Below, one piece after another: positions 50,227 through 58,324 of a stretch of DNA of 64,000 nt. The position numbers and the translations under genes are program-made. Source of the stretch: RBG-13-68-16 sp041494245. GTDB lineage: Bacteria; Acidobacteriota; Thermoanaerobaculia; Thermoanaerobaculales; Thermoanaerobaculaceae. Every line of letters starts with the position of its first letter. Position 1 is the stretch's first letter. Location: contig JBGQAK010000005.1 in NCBI GenBank assembly GCA_041494245.1, positions 167,251-231,250 on the forward strand, in the 5' to 3' direction. The notes under the pieces were generated by a model. It was not told where the DNA came from. It ran no database searches and worked only from the letters and a program-made list of their open reading frames with translations.

Positions 50227-52032
50227 CTACGCAGCCTCGAGCCTGTCCAGCCAGGTTTTCTTCAGGATCACGCTCGTGACGGCGAGGATCAGGATGGAGA
50301 TCCACAATCCCTTCCAGTCGCGCAGGATCATGTAGAGCGGGATGGTGACGAGCGTCATCTGCGCCGCGATGCCGACCCCGACATTCAGCGCGTCCCGCGC
50401 CGCGTTGCGGTTGGCCTGGAACGACGGCTCCTCGGAACGCACCTTGCGGAGCACCGGACCCCAGAAGCCCCACGGCCGCACCTGCCGGTAGAAGCGAATG
50501 AGCACGCTATCCGGCTCGGGGTCGCTCAGGAGGCTGCCGAGGATGCTCGCGATGATCGACACGATGAAGATCGGAGCGAAGCCCGCGAGCGGGGATAGGG
50601 TGGGGAACAGCTTCGGCACGGCCATGGCGGCGGCGATGCCGGCCAACATGCCCCAGAAGTAGCCGAAGCCGTTGAAGCGCCACCAGTGCCACTTGAGCAG
50701 GTTTGGCGCCGTGTAGCCGCCCCACAGCCCGTTCACGATCCACTGCGTCACCTGGTTGATCGAGGCCGCCTGGTAGCCGAAGAAGATGCCGAGTGCCAGG
50801 ATGGCGATCTGCGAGACGTAGCTGACCCCGATGTAGTGCCTCGGCGCCGCGTTCTTCTTGATGTAGCGCTTGTAGAGGTCGTTGACCAGGTACGCACCGC
50901 CCGCGTTGAGCGTCGCGCTGAACGTGGACATGAACGATGCGAGGAGACCCGCCAGGAGTACGCCGAGGAGGCCAACGGGGATTTTCTCGCGGATGACCCA
51001 GGGCAGAACCATTTCGAAGTCCGCCGACGACATCGTCTTGAAGGCGGGACCCAGGTGGTGGATGGCCAGGACCGTGATGCCGCCGATCATCCACCAGCGG
51101 GGGAGGAGGGCGGCCGAGACGACGGCACTCATGAGCGACGCCTGCTTCGGGCTTTTGGCGGCGAGGACTCTCTGCATGTCGTAGTTGGGCGCCGGTCCGG
51201 CGATCGAGACGAGGATGCCCTTGAAGAGCATGGCCATGAAGAAGAGGCCGAAGATCGAGTAGCCGTCGTTGTCGATGTTTTTCATGATCGCAGGGATCGT
51301 GGCGGACCAGTCCAGATCCAGCTTCCACCCGAAGAACACGTCGCTCCAGCCGGCCGGCACCACGGCCGCGATCTGCTCGGGCGAGACCTGCGCAATCGCG
51401 ATGCCGGCAATTACGAGCGAGCAGATCGCCATGATCACGAACTGCGCGACGTCGGTGATCACCACGCTGATCATGCCTCCGAGCAGCACGTAGATCGCGG
51501 TGATCGTCATGATCAGGATGCCGTACGTGTTGGGCGAGAGGTTCCACGGCAGGAACGAGGCCGTGAACTTGCCCATGCCCTGGAAGTCATAGGCGATGAA
51601 ACCCACGACGCTCACGAGGGCGAAAACCACGACGATGACCCGGCTGAGCTCGGCGCCGCGGCCCTCGCCGAAGCGGCTGGTGATCCACTCCGCGCCGGTC
51701 AGCACGTTCGAGCGGCGGATCCAGCTCGCGAGGTAGACGGCCAGGAAGACCTGGTTGAAGGTCGGCCACAGCCAGGGCAGCCAGATGCCCTTCATGCCGT
51801 AGACGAAGATGTTGTAGACGAGCCACATCGTCCCCGTGATGTCCCACATCGCCGAGGCGTTGGAGATGCCCAGGATGTACCAGGGCAGCTCCTTCCCTGC
51901 AAGGAAGTAGCTTTCGAGCCCCCGGGAGGCCTTTCTCATCACGGCCACGCCGATGCCCACCATCGCCGCGAAATAGAGGGCGAGGACGGCGATGTCGATC
52001 GGGTGCCAGATGCTGGCGATCTCCTGATTCAT
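50227..52032 (-). CDS. SSS-family sodium:solute symporter (second copy)
   Basis: Protein of 601 residues with about 15 membrane helices of the sodium/solute symporter family: RGLESYFLAGKELPWYILGI, SNASAMWDITGTMWL, MISVVITDVAQFVIMA, ASFMSTFSATLNAGGAYLVN and a long C-terminal region after SLLSDPEPDSVL. It differs clearly from the symporter at 37389. ATG 52032 follows GGGAGGACCG. It probably imports a sugar or disaccharide for the adjacent phosphorylases, as its divergent neighbour is GH94. Confidence 0.9.
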   Translation of the reverse strand: MNQEIASIWHPIDIAVLALYFAAMVGIGVAVMRKASRGLESYFLAGKELPWYILGISNASAMWDITGTMWLVYNIFVYGMKGIWLPWLWPTFNQVFLAVYLASWIRRSNVLTGAEWITSRFGEGRGAELSRVIVVVFALVSVVGFIAYDFQGMGKFTASFLPWNLSPNTYGILIMTITAIYVLLGGMISVVITDVAQFVIMAICSLVIAGIAIAQVSPEQIAAVVPAGWSDVFFGWKLDLDWSATIPAIMKNIDNDGYSIFGLFFMAMLFKGILVSIAGPAPNYDMQRVLAAKSPKQASLMSAVVSAALLPRWWMIGGITVLAIHHLGPAFKTMSSADFEMVLPWVIREKIPVGLLGVLLAGLLASFMSTFSATLNAGGAYLVNDLYKRYIKKNAAPRHYIGVSYVSQIAILALGIFFGYQAASINQVTQWIVNGLWGGYTAPNLLKWHWWRFNGFGYFWGMLAGIAAAMAVPKLFPTLSPLAGFAPIFIVSIIASILGSLLSDPEPDSVLIRFYRQVRPWGFWGPVLRKVRSEEPSFQANRNAARDALNVGVGIAAQMTLVTIPLYMILRDWKGLWISILILAVTSVILKKTWLDRLEAA

Positions 52033-52182
52033 CGGTCCTCCCACAGGCGGTGGCGCATGACAGGCGACGCCTGGGTAATCCCGGTCAGCATAACGGGAAG
52101 GTAAGCGTTGTCAATGCTGTCGTGACGCGCTAATCTCAGCTTGCAGCCCGGCACGGGGAGATGGTCCGCCGAGGAGGAGCCG

Positions 52183-54609
52183 ATGCGCTTCGGACGGTTC
52201 GACGACGACGCCCGCGAGTACGTCATCACCACGCCACGGACCCCGTACCCGTGGATCAACTACCTTGGGACAGAAGAGTTCTTCGGCCTCATCTCCAACA
52301 CCGGGGGCGGCTACTGCTTCTACCGCGACGCCCGCCTCCGCCGGCTCACGCGCTATCGCTACAACAACGTCCCCACGGATGTTGGGGGTCGGTACTACTA
52401 CATCCGGGACGGCGAGGACTTCTGGTCCCCCGGCTGGGCGCCGGTCAAACGCGAGCTCGACCACTACGAGTGTCGCCACGGCCTTTCCTATACGGTGATC
52501 ACCGGCGAGCGGAACGGGGTCCGCGCCGAGGTCCTGTACGTCGTCCCCCTCGGCACGAACGCCGAGGTCCACCGCGTCCGCTTGAAGAACCTCGGCAAGA
52601 GGTCCCACTCACTCAAGGTGTTCTCTTTCATTGAGTTCTGTCTTTGGAACGCGTGGGACGATCAGACGAACTACCAGCGGAACCTGTCGACGGGCGAGGT
52701 CGAGGTGGACGGGAGCGCGATCTACCACAAGACCGAGTACCGCGAGCGGCGAAACCACTTTGCCGTTTACGCGGTCAACGCGCCGCTCGTCGGGTTCGAT
52801 ACCGACCGCGACAGCTTCATGGGCCTCTGGAACGGCTGGGGCGAGCCGCAGGCCGTCGCAGAAGGGCGCTCGCGGAACTCGGTCGCGAGCGGGTGGGCCC
52901 CCGTCGGCTCCCACCAGATCGCCGTGGACCTCGCGCCGGGTGAGGAGAAAACGCTCGTGTTCGTCCTCGGCTACGTCGAGAACCCCGTCGAGGAAAAGTG
53001 GGAGAAGCCAGGGGTCGTCAACAAGACCCGCGCGAAGGAGCTCCTCGCCCGTTTCTCGACGCCGGAGCAGGTGGACGAGGCGATGGCCGAGCTGCGGGAG
53101 TACTGGGCCGGCCTTCTTTCCAGGTACTCGGTGGCCACGGGCGATCCCCGCATCGACCGGATGGTGAACATCTGGAACCCTTACGGGTGCATGGTCACCT
53201 TCAACGTGTCGCGGAGCGCGTCGTACTTCGAGACCGGCATCGGCAGGGGCATGGGGTTCCGCGACTCCAATCAGGACCTCCTGGGTTTCGTGCACCTGGT
53301 CCCTGCGCGGGCGCGCGAGCGCATCCTCGACATCGCCGCCACCCAGTTCCCCGACGGGAGCGCATACCACCAGTACCAGCCGCTCACCAAGCGCGGCAAC
53401 CACGACATAGGCTCCGGCTTCAACGACGATCCCCTGTGGCTCATCGAGGGCGTCGCCGCGTACGTCAAGGAGACGGGTGACGTAGCGATCCTCAAAGAAA
53501 CCGTGCCGTTCGACAACGATCCCGACAGCACAGGAACCCTGTTCGATCACCTCAGGCGTTCTTTTCACCACGTGCTCGAGAACCTTGGGCCACATGGCCT
53601 GCCGCTCATCGGACGCGCGGACTGGAACGATTGTCTCAACCTGAACTGCTTCTCCGAGAAACCCGACGAATCGTTTCAGACGACGGAGAACCGGGCAGGC
53701 GGCAACGCGGAGTCGGTGTTCATTGCCGGGCTCTCTGTGCACGCCGCTCCGGACTACGCCGACCTCGCCGAGGTGATGGGTTTCTCGGAGGAGGCGAGGG
53801 TGGCCCGCGACCACGCCGCTCGGATGACCCGGGCCGTCCTCGAGCATGGTTGGGACGGGGAGTGGTTTCTCCGTGCCTACGACTTCTTCGGCAACAAGGT
53901 CGGCTCGAGCGAGTGCGAGGAGGGACAGCTCTTCATCGAGCCGCAGGGCTACTGCGTCATGGCGGGGATCGGCGTCGCGGAAGACTACGCGCGCAAGGCT
54001 CTCGACGCCGTGAAGGCGCGGCTCGACACCGCCCACGGTATCGTCCTTCACCAACCCGCCTACACCCGCTACCACATCGAGCTGGGCGAGATCAGCAGCT
54101 ACCCTCCGGGTTACAAGGAAAACGCCGGCATCTTCTGCCACAACAACCCCTGGATCATGATCGCGGAGACGGTCATCGGCCGCGGCGACCGCGCCTTCGA
54201 GTACTGGAAGAAGCTCGCTCCCGCCTTCCGCGAAGAGATCTCGGAGGTGCACCGTCTCGAGCCTTACGCCTACGCCCAGATGATTGCGGGCAGGGATGCC
54301 CGCCGGCATGGCGAGGCCAAGAACTCCTGGCTCACCGGCGCAACCGTCTGGAACTACGTTGCCATCTCACAGCACATTTTCGGCGTTCGGCCCGAGCTCG
54401 GCGGCCTGCGGGTCCACCCATGCCTGCCCGATCAGATCCGGCAGCTCACCATAACCCGAAAGTGCCGGGGGGCCGAGTACCGGATCAAGGTGACCAACCG
54501 TGCAGCGGGCGGTACACCCCGCCTCGTGGTGGACGGCACGCCGATCGACGGAACCCTCGTGCCGTGGGCCCCTCCTCGTGCGGTGGTGACCGTCGAGGCG
54601 GTGGTGTAG
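52183..54609 (+). CDS. GH94 cellobiose phosphorylase
   Basis: Protein of 808 residues, the normal length for cellobiose phosphorylase, which makes glucose 1-phosphate and glucose from cellobiose. Features: MRFGRFDDDAREYVITTPRT, PYPWINYLGTEEFFGLISNT, GMGFRDSNQDLLGFVH, PDGSAYHQYQPLTKRGNHDI, catalytic Asp483 in ADWNDCLNLNCF, and GATVWNYVAISQHIFGVRPE. No signal peptide, so cytoplasmic. ATG 52183 follows GAGGAGGAGCCG. It lets the cell use glucose-containing breakdown products such as those of glucomannan. Confidence 0.92.
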   Translation: MRFGRFDDDAREYVITTPRTPYPWINYLGTEEFFGLISNTGGGYCFYRDARLRRLTRYRYNNVPTDVGGRYYYIRDGEDFWSPGWAPVKRELDHYECRHGLSYTVITGERNGVRAEVLYVVPLGTNAEVHRVRLKNLGKRSHSLKVFSFIEFCLWNAWDDQTNYQRNLSTGEVEVDGSAIYHKTEYRERRNHFAVYAVNAPLVGFDTDRDSFMGLWNGWGEPQAVAEGRSRNSVASGWAPVGSHQIAVDLAPGEEKTLVFVLGYVENPVEEKWEKPGVVNKTRAKELLARFSTPEQVDEAMAELREYWAGLLSRYSVATGDPRIDRMVNIWNPYGCMVTFNVSRSASYFETGIGRGMGFRDSNQDLLGFVHLVPARARERILDIAATQFPDGSAYHQYQPLTKRGNHDIGSGFNDDPLWLIEGVAAYVKETGDVAILKETVPFDNDPDSTGTLFDHLRRSFHHVLENLGPHGLPLIGRADWNDCLNLNCFSEKPDESFQTTENRAGGNAESVFIAGLSVHAAPDYADLAEVMGFSEEARVARDHAARMTRAVLEHGWDGEWFLRAYDFFGNKVGSSECEEGQLFIEPQGYCVMAGIGVAEDYARKALDAVKARLDTAHGIVLHQPAYTRYHIELGEISSYPPGYKENAGIFCHNNPWIMIAETVIGRGDRAFEYWKKLAPAFREEISEVHRLEPYAYAQMIAGRDARRHGEAKNSWLTGATVWNYVAISQHIFGVRPELGGLRVHPCLPDQIRQLTITRKCRGAEYRIKVTNRAAGGTPRLVVDGTPIDGTLVPWAPPRAVVTVEAVV

Positions 54610-54682
54610 CGGCGGGCCGGTTGGGAGCCCGCCTGTTGTTCGACATCGATGAATAGCTGGGCAAGACCACAGGAGGTGAGCG

Positions 54683-55522
54683 ATGCGCGCACTCGTACTG
54701 GGACTCGCGGTGCTCACGGCGGCCACGGCACAACCGCAGGCCACGATGGAAGGCGACGCGGCGGCGGAGCTGCGAGCGGGAAAGACCTTCATCGCCACGC
54801 CGGTCCACTCGGAGGAGGCGGACCGCAAGCTACTCGGTCTGTTCGACGGCCTGCGCGTGGCGGACGTGACCGACGGGATGGACGCCGTGGGGCTCCCCAA
54901 CATCGGCCTCATGGACCCCGAGATCCGTCCGCTCTGGAAGGACGCCAAGACCTTCCGGCACCGCTTCGTGGGGATCGCGGTCACGGCGCGGTACGTCCCC
55001 ACGAACCGCCCCCCTGCAGGGAAGCGCACGTTCGAGGAGTACAACGCGTGGTCGGGGCAGTGGTACGAGACGCTCTCGCCCGAGCCCTTCGAGAGCCTGA
55101 TCCGCACGGGCAGCGCGCTGGTCATCGACGATTCCAACCGCGTCGACGTGGGCTCCATCGGCTCCTACAACATCCTCGCCTGGAAGCTGCGTGGCTTGGT
55201 TGGCGTGGTGACCGACGCCACCGCCCGTGACACCGACGAGATCGAGACGGAGGGCGTGCCTCTCTACTTCCGCGGCCCGGGGCGCGGGATCCGCCCCGGC
55301 CGGAACGAGATCGAGTCGGTCAACCGGCCCGTCGTTTGCGGCGGGGTCCTCATCGTCCCAGGGGACGTGATCGTGGCGGACGGGGACGGCGTTGTTGTCG
55401 TGCCGCGCGCTCGCGCCGAGGAGGTGGCCCGCTACGCGCGCACGGTCTTCCAGCAGGACAAGGAAGGCCGACGAGAGCTCTATCGCAAGCTCGGCCTCCC
55501 GGTGGACCCGTCGGTGCGCTGA
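54683..55522 (+). CDS. RraA/HMG-aldolase-like protein with signal peptide
   Basis: Protein of 279 residues of the RraA-like family (4-hydroxy-4-methyl-2-oxoglutarate aldolase / oxaloacetate decarboxylase fold). Motifs: VADVTDGMDAVGLPN, LVIDDSNRVDVGSIGSYN and the family signature GLVGVVTDATARDTDEI with PGDVIVADGDGVVVVP. The first 16-18 residues (MRALVLGLAVLTAATA) look like a cleavable signal, unusual for a normally cytoplasmic family. AGGAGGTGAGCG precedes the ATG. It lies between GH94 and GH5, so a role in sugar-acid breakdown is possible but not shown. Confidence 0.75.
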   Translation: MRALVLGLAVLTAATAQPQATMEGDAAAELRAGKTFIATPVHSEEADRKLLGLFDGLRVADVTDGMDAVGLPNIGLMDPEIRPLWKDAKTFRHRFVGIAVTARYVPTNRPPAGKRTFEEYNAWSGQWYETLSPEPFESLIRTGSALVIDDSNRVDVGSIGSYNILAWKLRGLVGVVTDATARDTDEIETEGVPLYFRGPGRGIRPGRNEIESVNRPVVCGGVLIVPGDVIVADGDGVVVVPRARAEEVARYARTVFQQDKEGRRELYRKLGLPVDPSVR

Positions 55523-55567
55523 GAGGGACCGATGCTCCTCTTTGGAGGTGGACCAACGGAGGGAAAC

Positions 55568-56653
55568 ATGAGAAGAGAGTTGATGTCGATCGTGCTGTCG
55601 TTTCCGCTTCTCGTGGTGTTTCAGGTCAGCGGCGCTCTTGCCCAAGAAAGGGCCAGTGGACGCCCAGAGTGGTGGAACGTTCCCTACCCGGGGGTCTTTG
55701 ACGCGGCGAAGCTCGGGAAGGCCCAGGGTTTCATCCGCGTCGAGGGCAACCGATTCGTGGACGACCAGGGGAAGACGATGGTCTTCCGCGGCGTCAACAT
55801 CTCCGACCCGGACAAGCTGGAGAAGGGAGGCCACTGGAGCAAGAAGCACTTCGAAGTCATCAAGGGTTGGGGCGCGAACATCGTACGCGTGCCGGTCCAC
55901 CCCGTTGCGTGGAAAGAACGAGGAGAGGATGGGTATTTCAAGCTGCTCGACCAGGCCGTGCAGTGGGCTTCGGAGCTCGGTATCTATCTCATCGTCGAGT
56001 GGCACTCGATGGGAAACCTCGAGGCCGGAATGTTCCAGCATCCCATGCACGAAACGAGCAAGCAGGGGACGTTCGCGTTCTGGCGCAGCATCGCGCATCG
56101 CTACGCCGGCGTCTCGACGATCGCGTTCTACGAGATCTTCAACGAACCGACCCTCTTTAACGGGCAGCTGGGGAGAATGACCTGGGGGGAGTGGAAGAGG
56201 ATCAACGAGGAGATCATTCAAGTGATCCGCGCCCACGACGCCAAGGCTATCCCGTTGGTCGCCGGCCTCGACTGGGCGTACGAGCTGCGCAGCGTCAAGG
56301 AGGCTCCGATCGACGCGACCGGGATCGGCTACGTCTCGCACCCCTACCCGATGAAGGCCCAGCAGCCATGGGAGCAGAACTGGGAGAAGGATTTCGGGTA
56401 CGTGGCCGACACCTACCCGGTGTTCGCCACCGAGTTCGGTTTCATGGCGGCGACCGACCCGGGAGCGCATATCCCCGTCATGAGCGACGAGGAGTACGGC
56501 AGAAGGATCATCGCGTACTTCGACAAGAAGGGGATCTCCTGGACGGCGTGGTGCTTCGACCCGGATTGGCCGCCGCAGTTGATCTCGGATTGGAACTACA
56601 CGCCGACCAGACAGGGAGCGTTCTTTCGGACCATGATGCTGCACAAGAGGTAG
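55568..56653 (+). CDS. GH5 endo-glycanase (cellulase/mannanase family), secreted
   Basis: Protein of 361 residues with a signal peptide (1-25, ending ALAQ). A GH5 barrel with MVFRGVNISDPDKLEKGGHW, NIVRVPVHPVAWKERG, acid/base Glu193 in YEIFNEPTLF and nucleophile Glu289 in FATEFGF. It would cut beta-1,4-glucan or mannan chains outside the cytoplasm. GGAGGGAAAC precedes ATG 55568. It is distinct from the GH5 part of the fusion at 41755, sharing little beyond catalytic motifs. Confidence 0.88.
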   Translation: MRRELMSIVLSFPLLVVFQVSGALAQERASGRPEWWNVPYPGVFDAAKLGKAQGFIRVEGNRFVDDQGKTMVFRGVNISDPDKLEKGGHWSKKHFEVIKGWGANIVRVPVHPVAWKERGEDGYFKLLDQAVQWASELGIYLIVEWHSMGNLEAGMFQHPMHETSKQGTFAFWRSIAHRYAGVSTIAFYEIFNEPTLFNGQLGRMTWGEWKRINEEIIQVIRAHDAKAIPLVAGLDWAYELRSVKEAPIDATGIGYVSHPYPMKAQQPWEQNWEKDFGYVADTYPVFATEFGFMAATDPGAHIPVMSDEEYGRRIIAYFDKKGISWTAWCFDPDWPPQLISDWNYTPTRQGAFFRTMMLHKR

Positions 56654-56677
56654 GGGAACAGCGCCGAGGCGGCAACG

Positions 56678-58255
56678 TCATGGGGTGCGGTCGCGGCGCA
56701 ACACCTTGCGGATCACGCGGGGCGTGGGTGACGGTTGCATACTCACGACCGTAGCCGAGTACGGGGCGAACGTCGCGGTGAAGGTGGAACCCGGAATCGG
56801 TAGCGTGCACGACGCGAGGTCGGGTGAGCCGTTGCCGGTGCGGGCGGCGTCGTCCTGGGGGATTCCGTAGGAGTCGACCACCGCGGAGGGGTGGGGAACG
56901 AAGCCGGTGATGTCGATGGCCGCCGTGAACGTGGCAGCAGGACTCTTGTTGATCACGAGCAGGCTGAGCGAGCCGTCGCTCCCGCGCACGGCGAAGACGG
57001 GGAGCAGCAGGTGGTCGCTCCTCGCCTGGACGACGCGGTCACCACCGTGTGCAAAGCGCGACACGAGCTTCGCGACATAGTACGTCGGGTACGGCTCGTA
57101 CGACGTCGCGGAACCGCCGGCCGACAGCGTTGAGATCACACCGTAGTCGCCGTACGGACGCCATCCGTACAACCCGCTGCTGTTGTTGTTACCGGGCTCC
57201 TGGCTGTTCCGCACGGCCCACCAGAGAAGCACGTTGAACTCGGTCTGCAGCAGGTTGCCCACGCTGTCGGCCAGGAAGAGGCCGTTCACCAGGCTCGTGG
57301 TCTGCTTGCCCGGGTTGGTGTAAACGGAGTTGTTCTCCGTGACGACCAGCTCCACGCCGGCGCCCGCCGGGCCGAGGTAGTCGGTCAGTTGCTGTCGCAA
57401 ATCGCGAGCGTCATCGGGCCACGTGCGGGCCGACTGCAGTAGCACCGCGTCGGATTCCCTGCCGGGTGCCTGTTCGTAGCGGTGGTAGATGGCGAAATCC
57501 GGCGTGATGCCGAGCGACCGCAACGTGGTGAGGAGGACAGGCGTCCAGCCGTTGTGCACTCGGCCGGTACGCGGGTTGGTGGCCGGATGCCGGAGGTTGT
57601 TGACGTACGAGTCCTCGCCGGTGATCACCACCACGCCCACACGCACCGTGGGATCGGCCGCCTTCATCTGCGCGATGTACTCCTTTGCCCGCATCGCGTA
57701 CGTGTAGGGGTCGTGCGGAACGGCCTGGGTGTCGGTCTCCCAGAAGCCGTAGTTCTCGTTGCCGATCTCCCAGAACTTGAACCCGTAGCGGTTCGTGACG
57801 TTGGAGTAGGTCACCCACTCGGCCGCCTCCTCGGGTGTGCCGGTTCCGTAGTTGACGGTGAGAAACACGCACGCGTTCAGGGCAGTGGCGACCGTTGCGA
57901 ACTCGTCGAAGCTCGTCGCCCACGTCCAGGTGTTGCCGAGCGTCGTGTTTGTCTTCCAGTGGTACTCGTTGGAGAGCGAGCCTCCGCTAAAGCGCAGGAC
58001 GCGAGTGCCCGCGGAGGCGAGCAACGCCTTGGTTTCGGCCGTTGCGAAGGCCTCGTCCCAAATGGTTGCGTTGAGGCCGAAGAAGCGTCCGTCCACCGCG
58101 CGAACGACGGCCGTGGCTTCGACGGTTAGGTGCGCCGTCTCCGGCTCGGCGGCAAAGACATTCCGGCCGCCGGAGATCGTTTGCAGCACGAGCGCTGCGG
58201 CCAGTGCCAGCCTGGTCGCGACCGCGCAAAAGGGAGCAGAGCTACACGGGATCAT
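56678..58255 (-). CDS. GH51-like alpha-L-arabinofuranosidase, secreted
   Basis: Protein of 525 residues with an N-terminal signal region (about 1-36). The catalytic barrel has acid/base Glu167 in WEIGNENYGFWE and the probable nucleophile Glu307 in ELVVTENNSVY; TRVLRFSGGSLSNEYHW is also typical of this clan. A C-terminal beta-sandwich follows (SLLVINKSPAATF onward). It would remove arabinose or act on a related glycan; GH30/GH79-like assignment cannot be excluded. ATG 58255 is chosen; a GTG at 58282 is the alternative. It converges with GH5. Confidence 0.75.
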   Translation of the reverse strand: MIPCSSAPFCAVATRLALAAALVLQTISGGRNVFAAEPETAHLTVEATAVVRAVDGRFFGLNATIWDEAFATAETKALLASAGTRVLRFSGGSLSNEYHWKTNTTLGNTWTWATSFDEFATVATALNACVFLTVNYGTGTPEEAAEWVTYSNVTNRYGFKFWEIGNENYGFWETDTQAVPHDPYTYAMRAKEYIAQMKAADPTVRVGVVVITGEDSYVNNLRHPATNPRTGRVHNGWTPVLLTTLRSLGITPDFAIYHRYEQAPGRESDAVLLQSARTWPDDARDLRQQLTDYLGPAGAGVELVVTENNSVYTNPGKQTTSLVNGLFLADSVGNLLQTEFNVLLWWAVRNSQEPGNNNSSGLYGWRPYGDYGVISTLSAGGSATSYEPYPTYYVAKLVSRFAHGGDRVVQARSDHLLLPVFAVRGSDGSLSLLVINKSPAATFTAAIDITGFVPHPSAVVDSYGIPQDDAARTGNGSPDLASCTLPIPGSTFTATFAPYSATVVSMQPSPTPRVIRKVLRRDRTP

Positions 58256-58324
58256 CCGTGCGCTCTCGACCGCGTCACTCACGGCCCCAGGGTATGGCGG
58301 AGCGGGGTGTGGGCCGCCCGGGCT

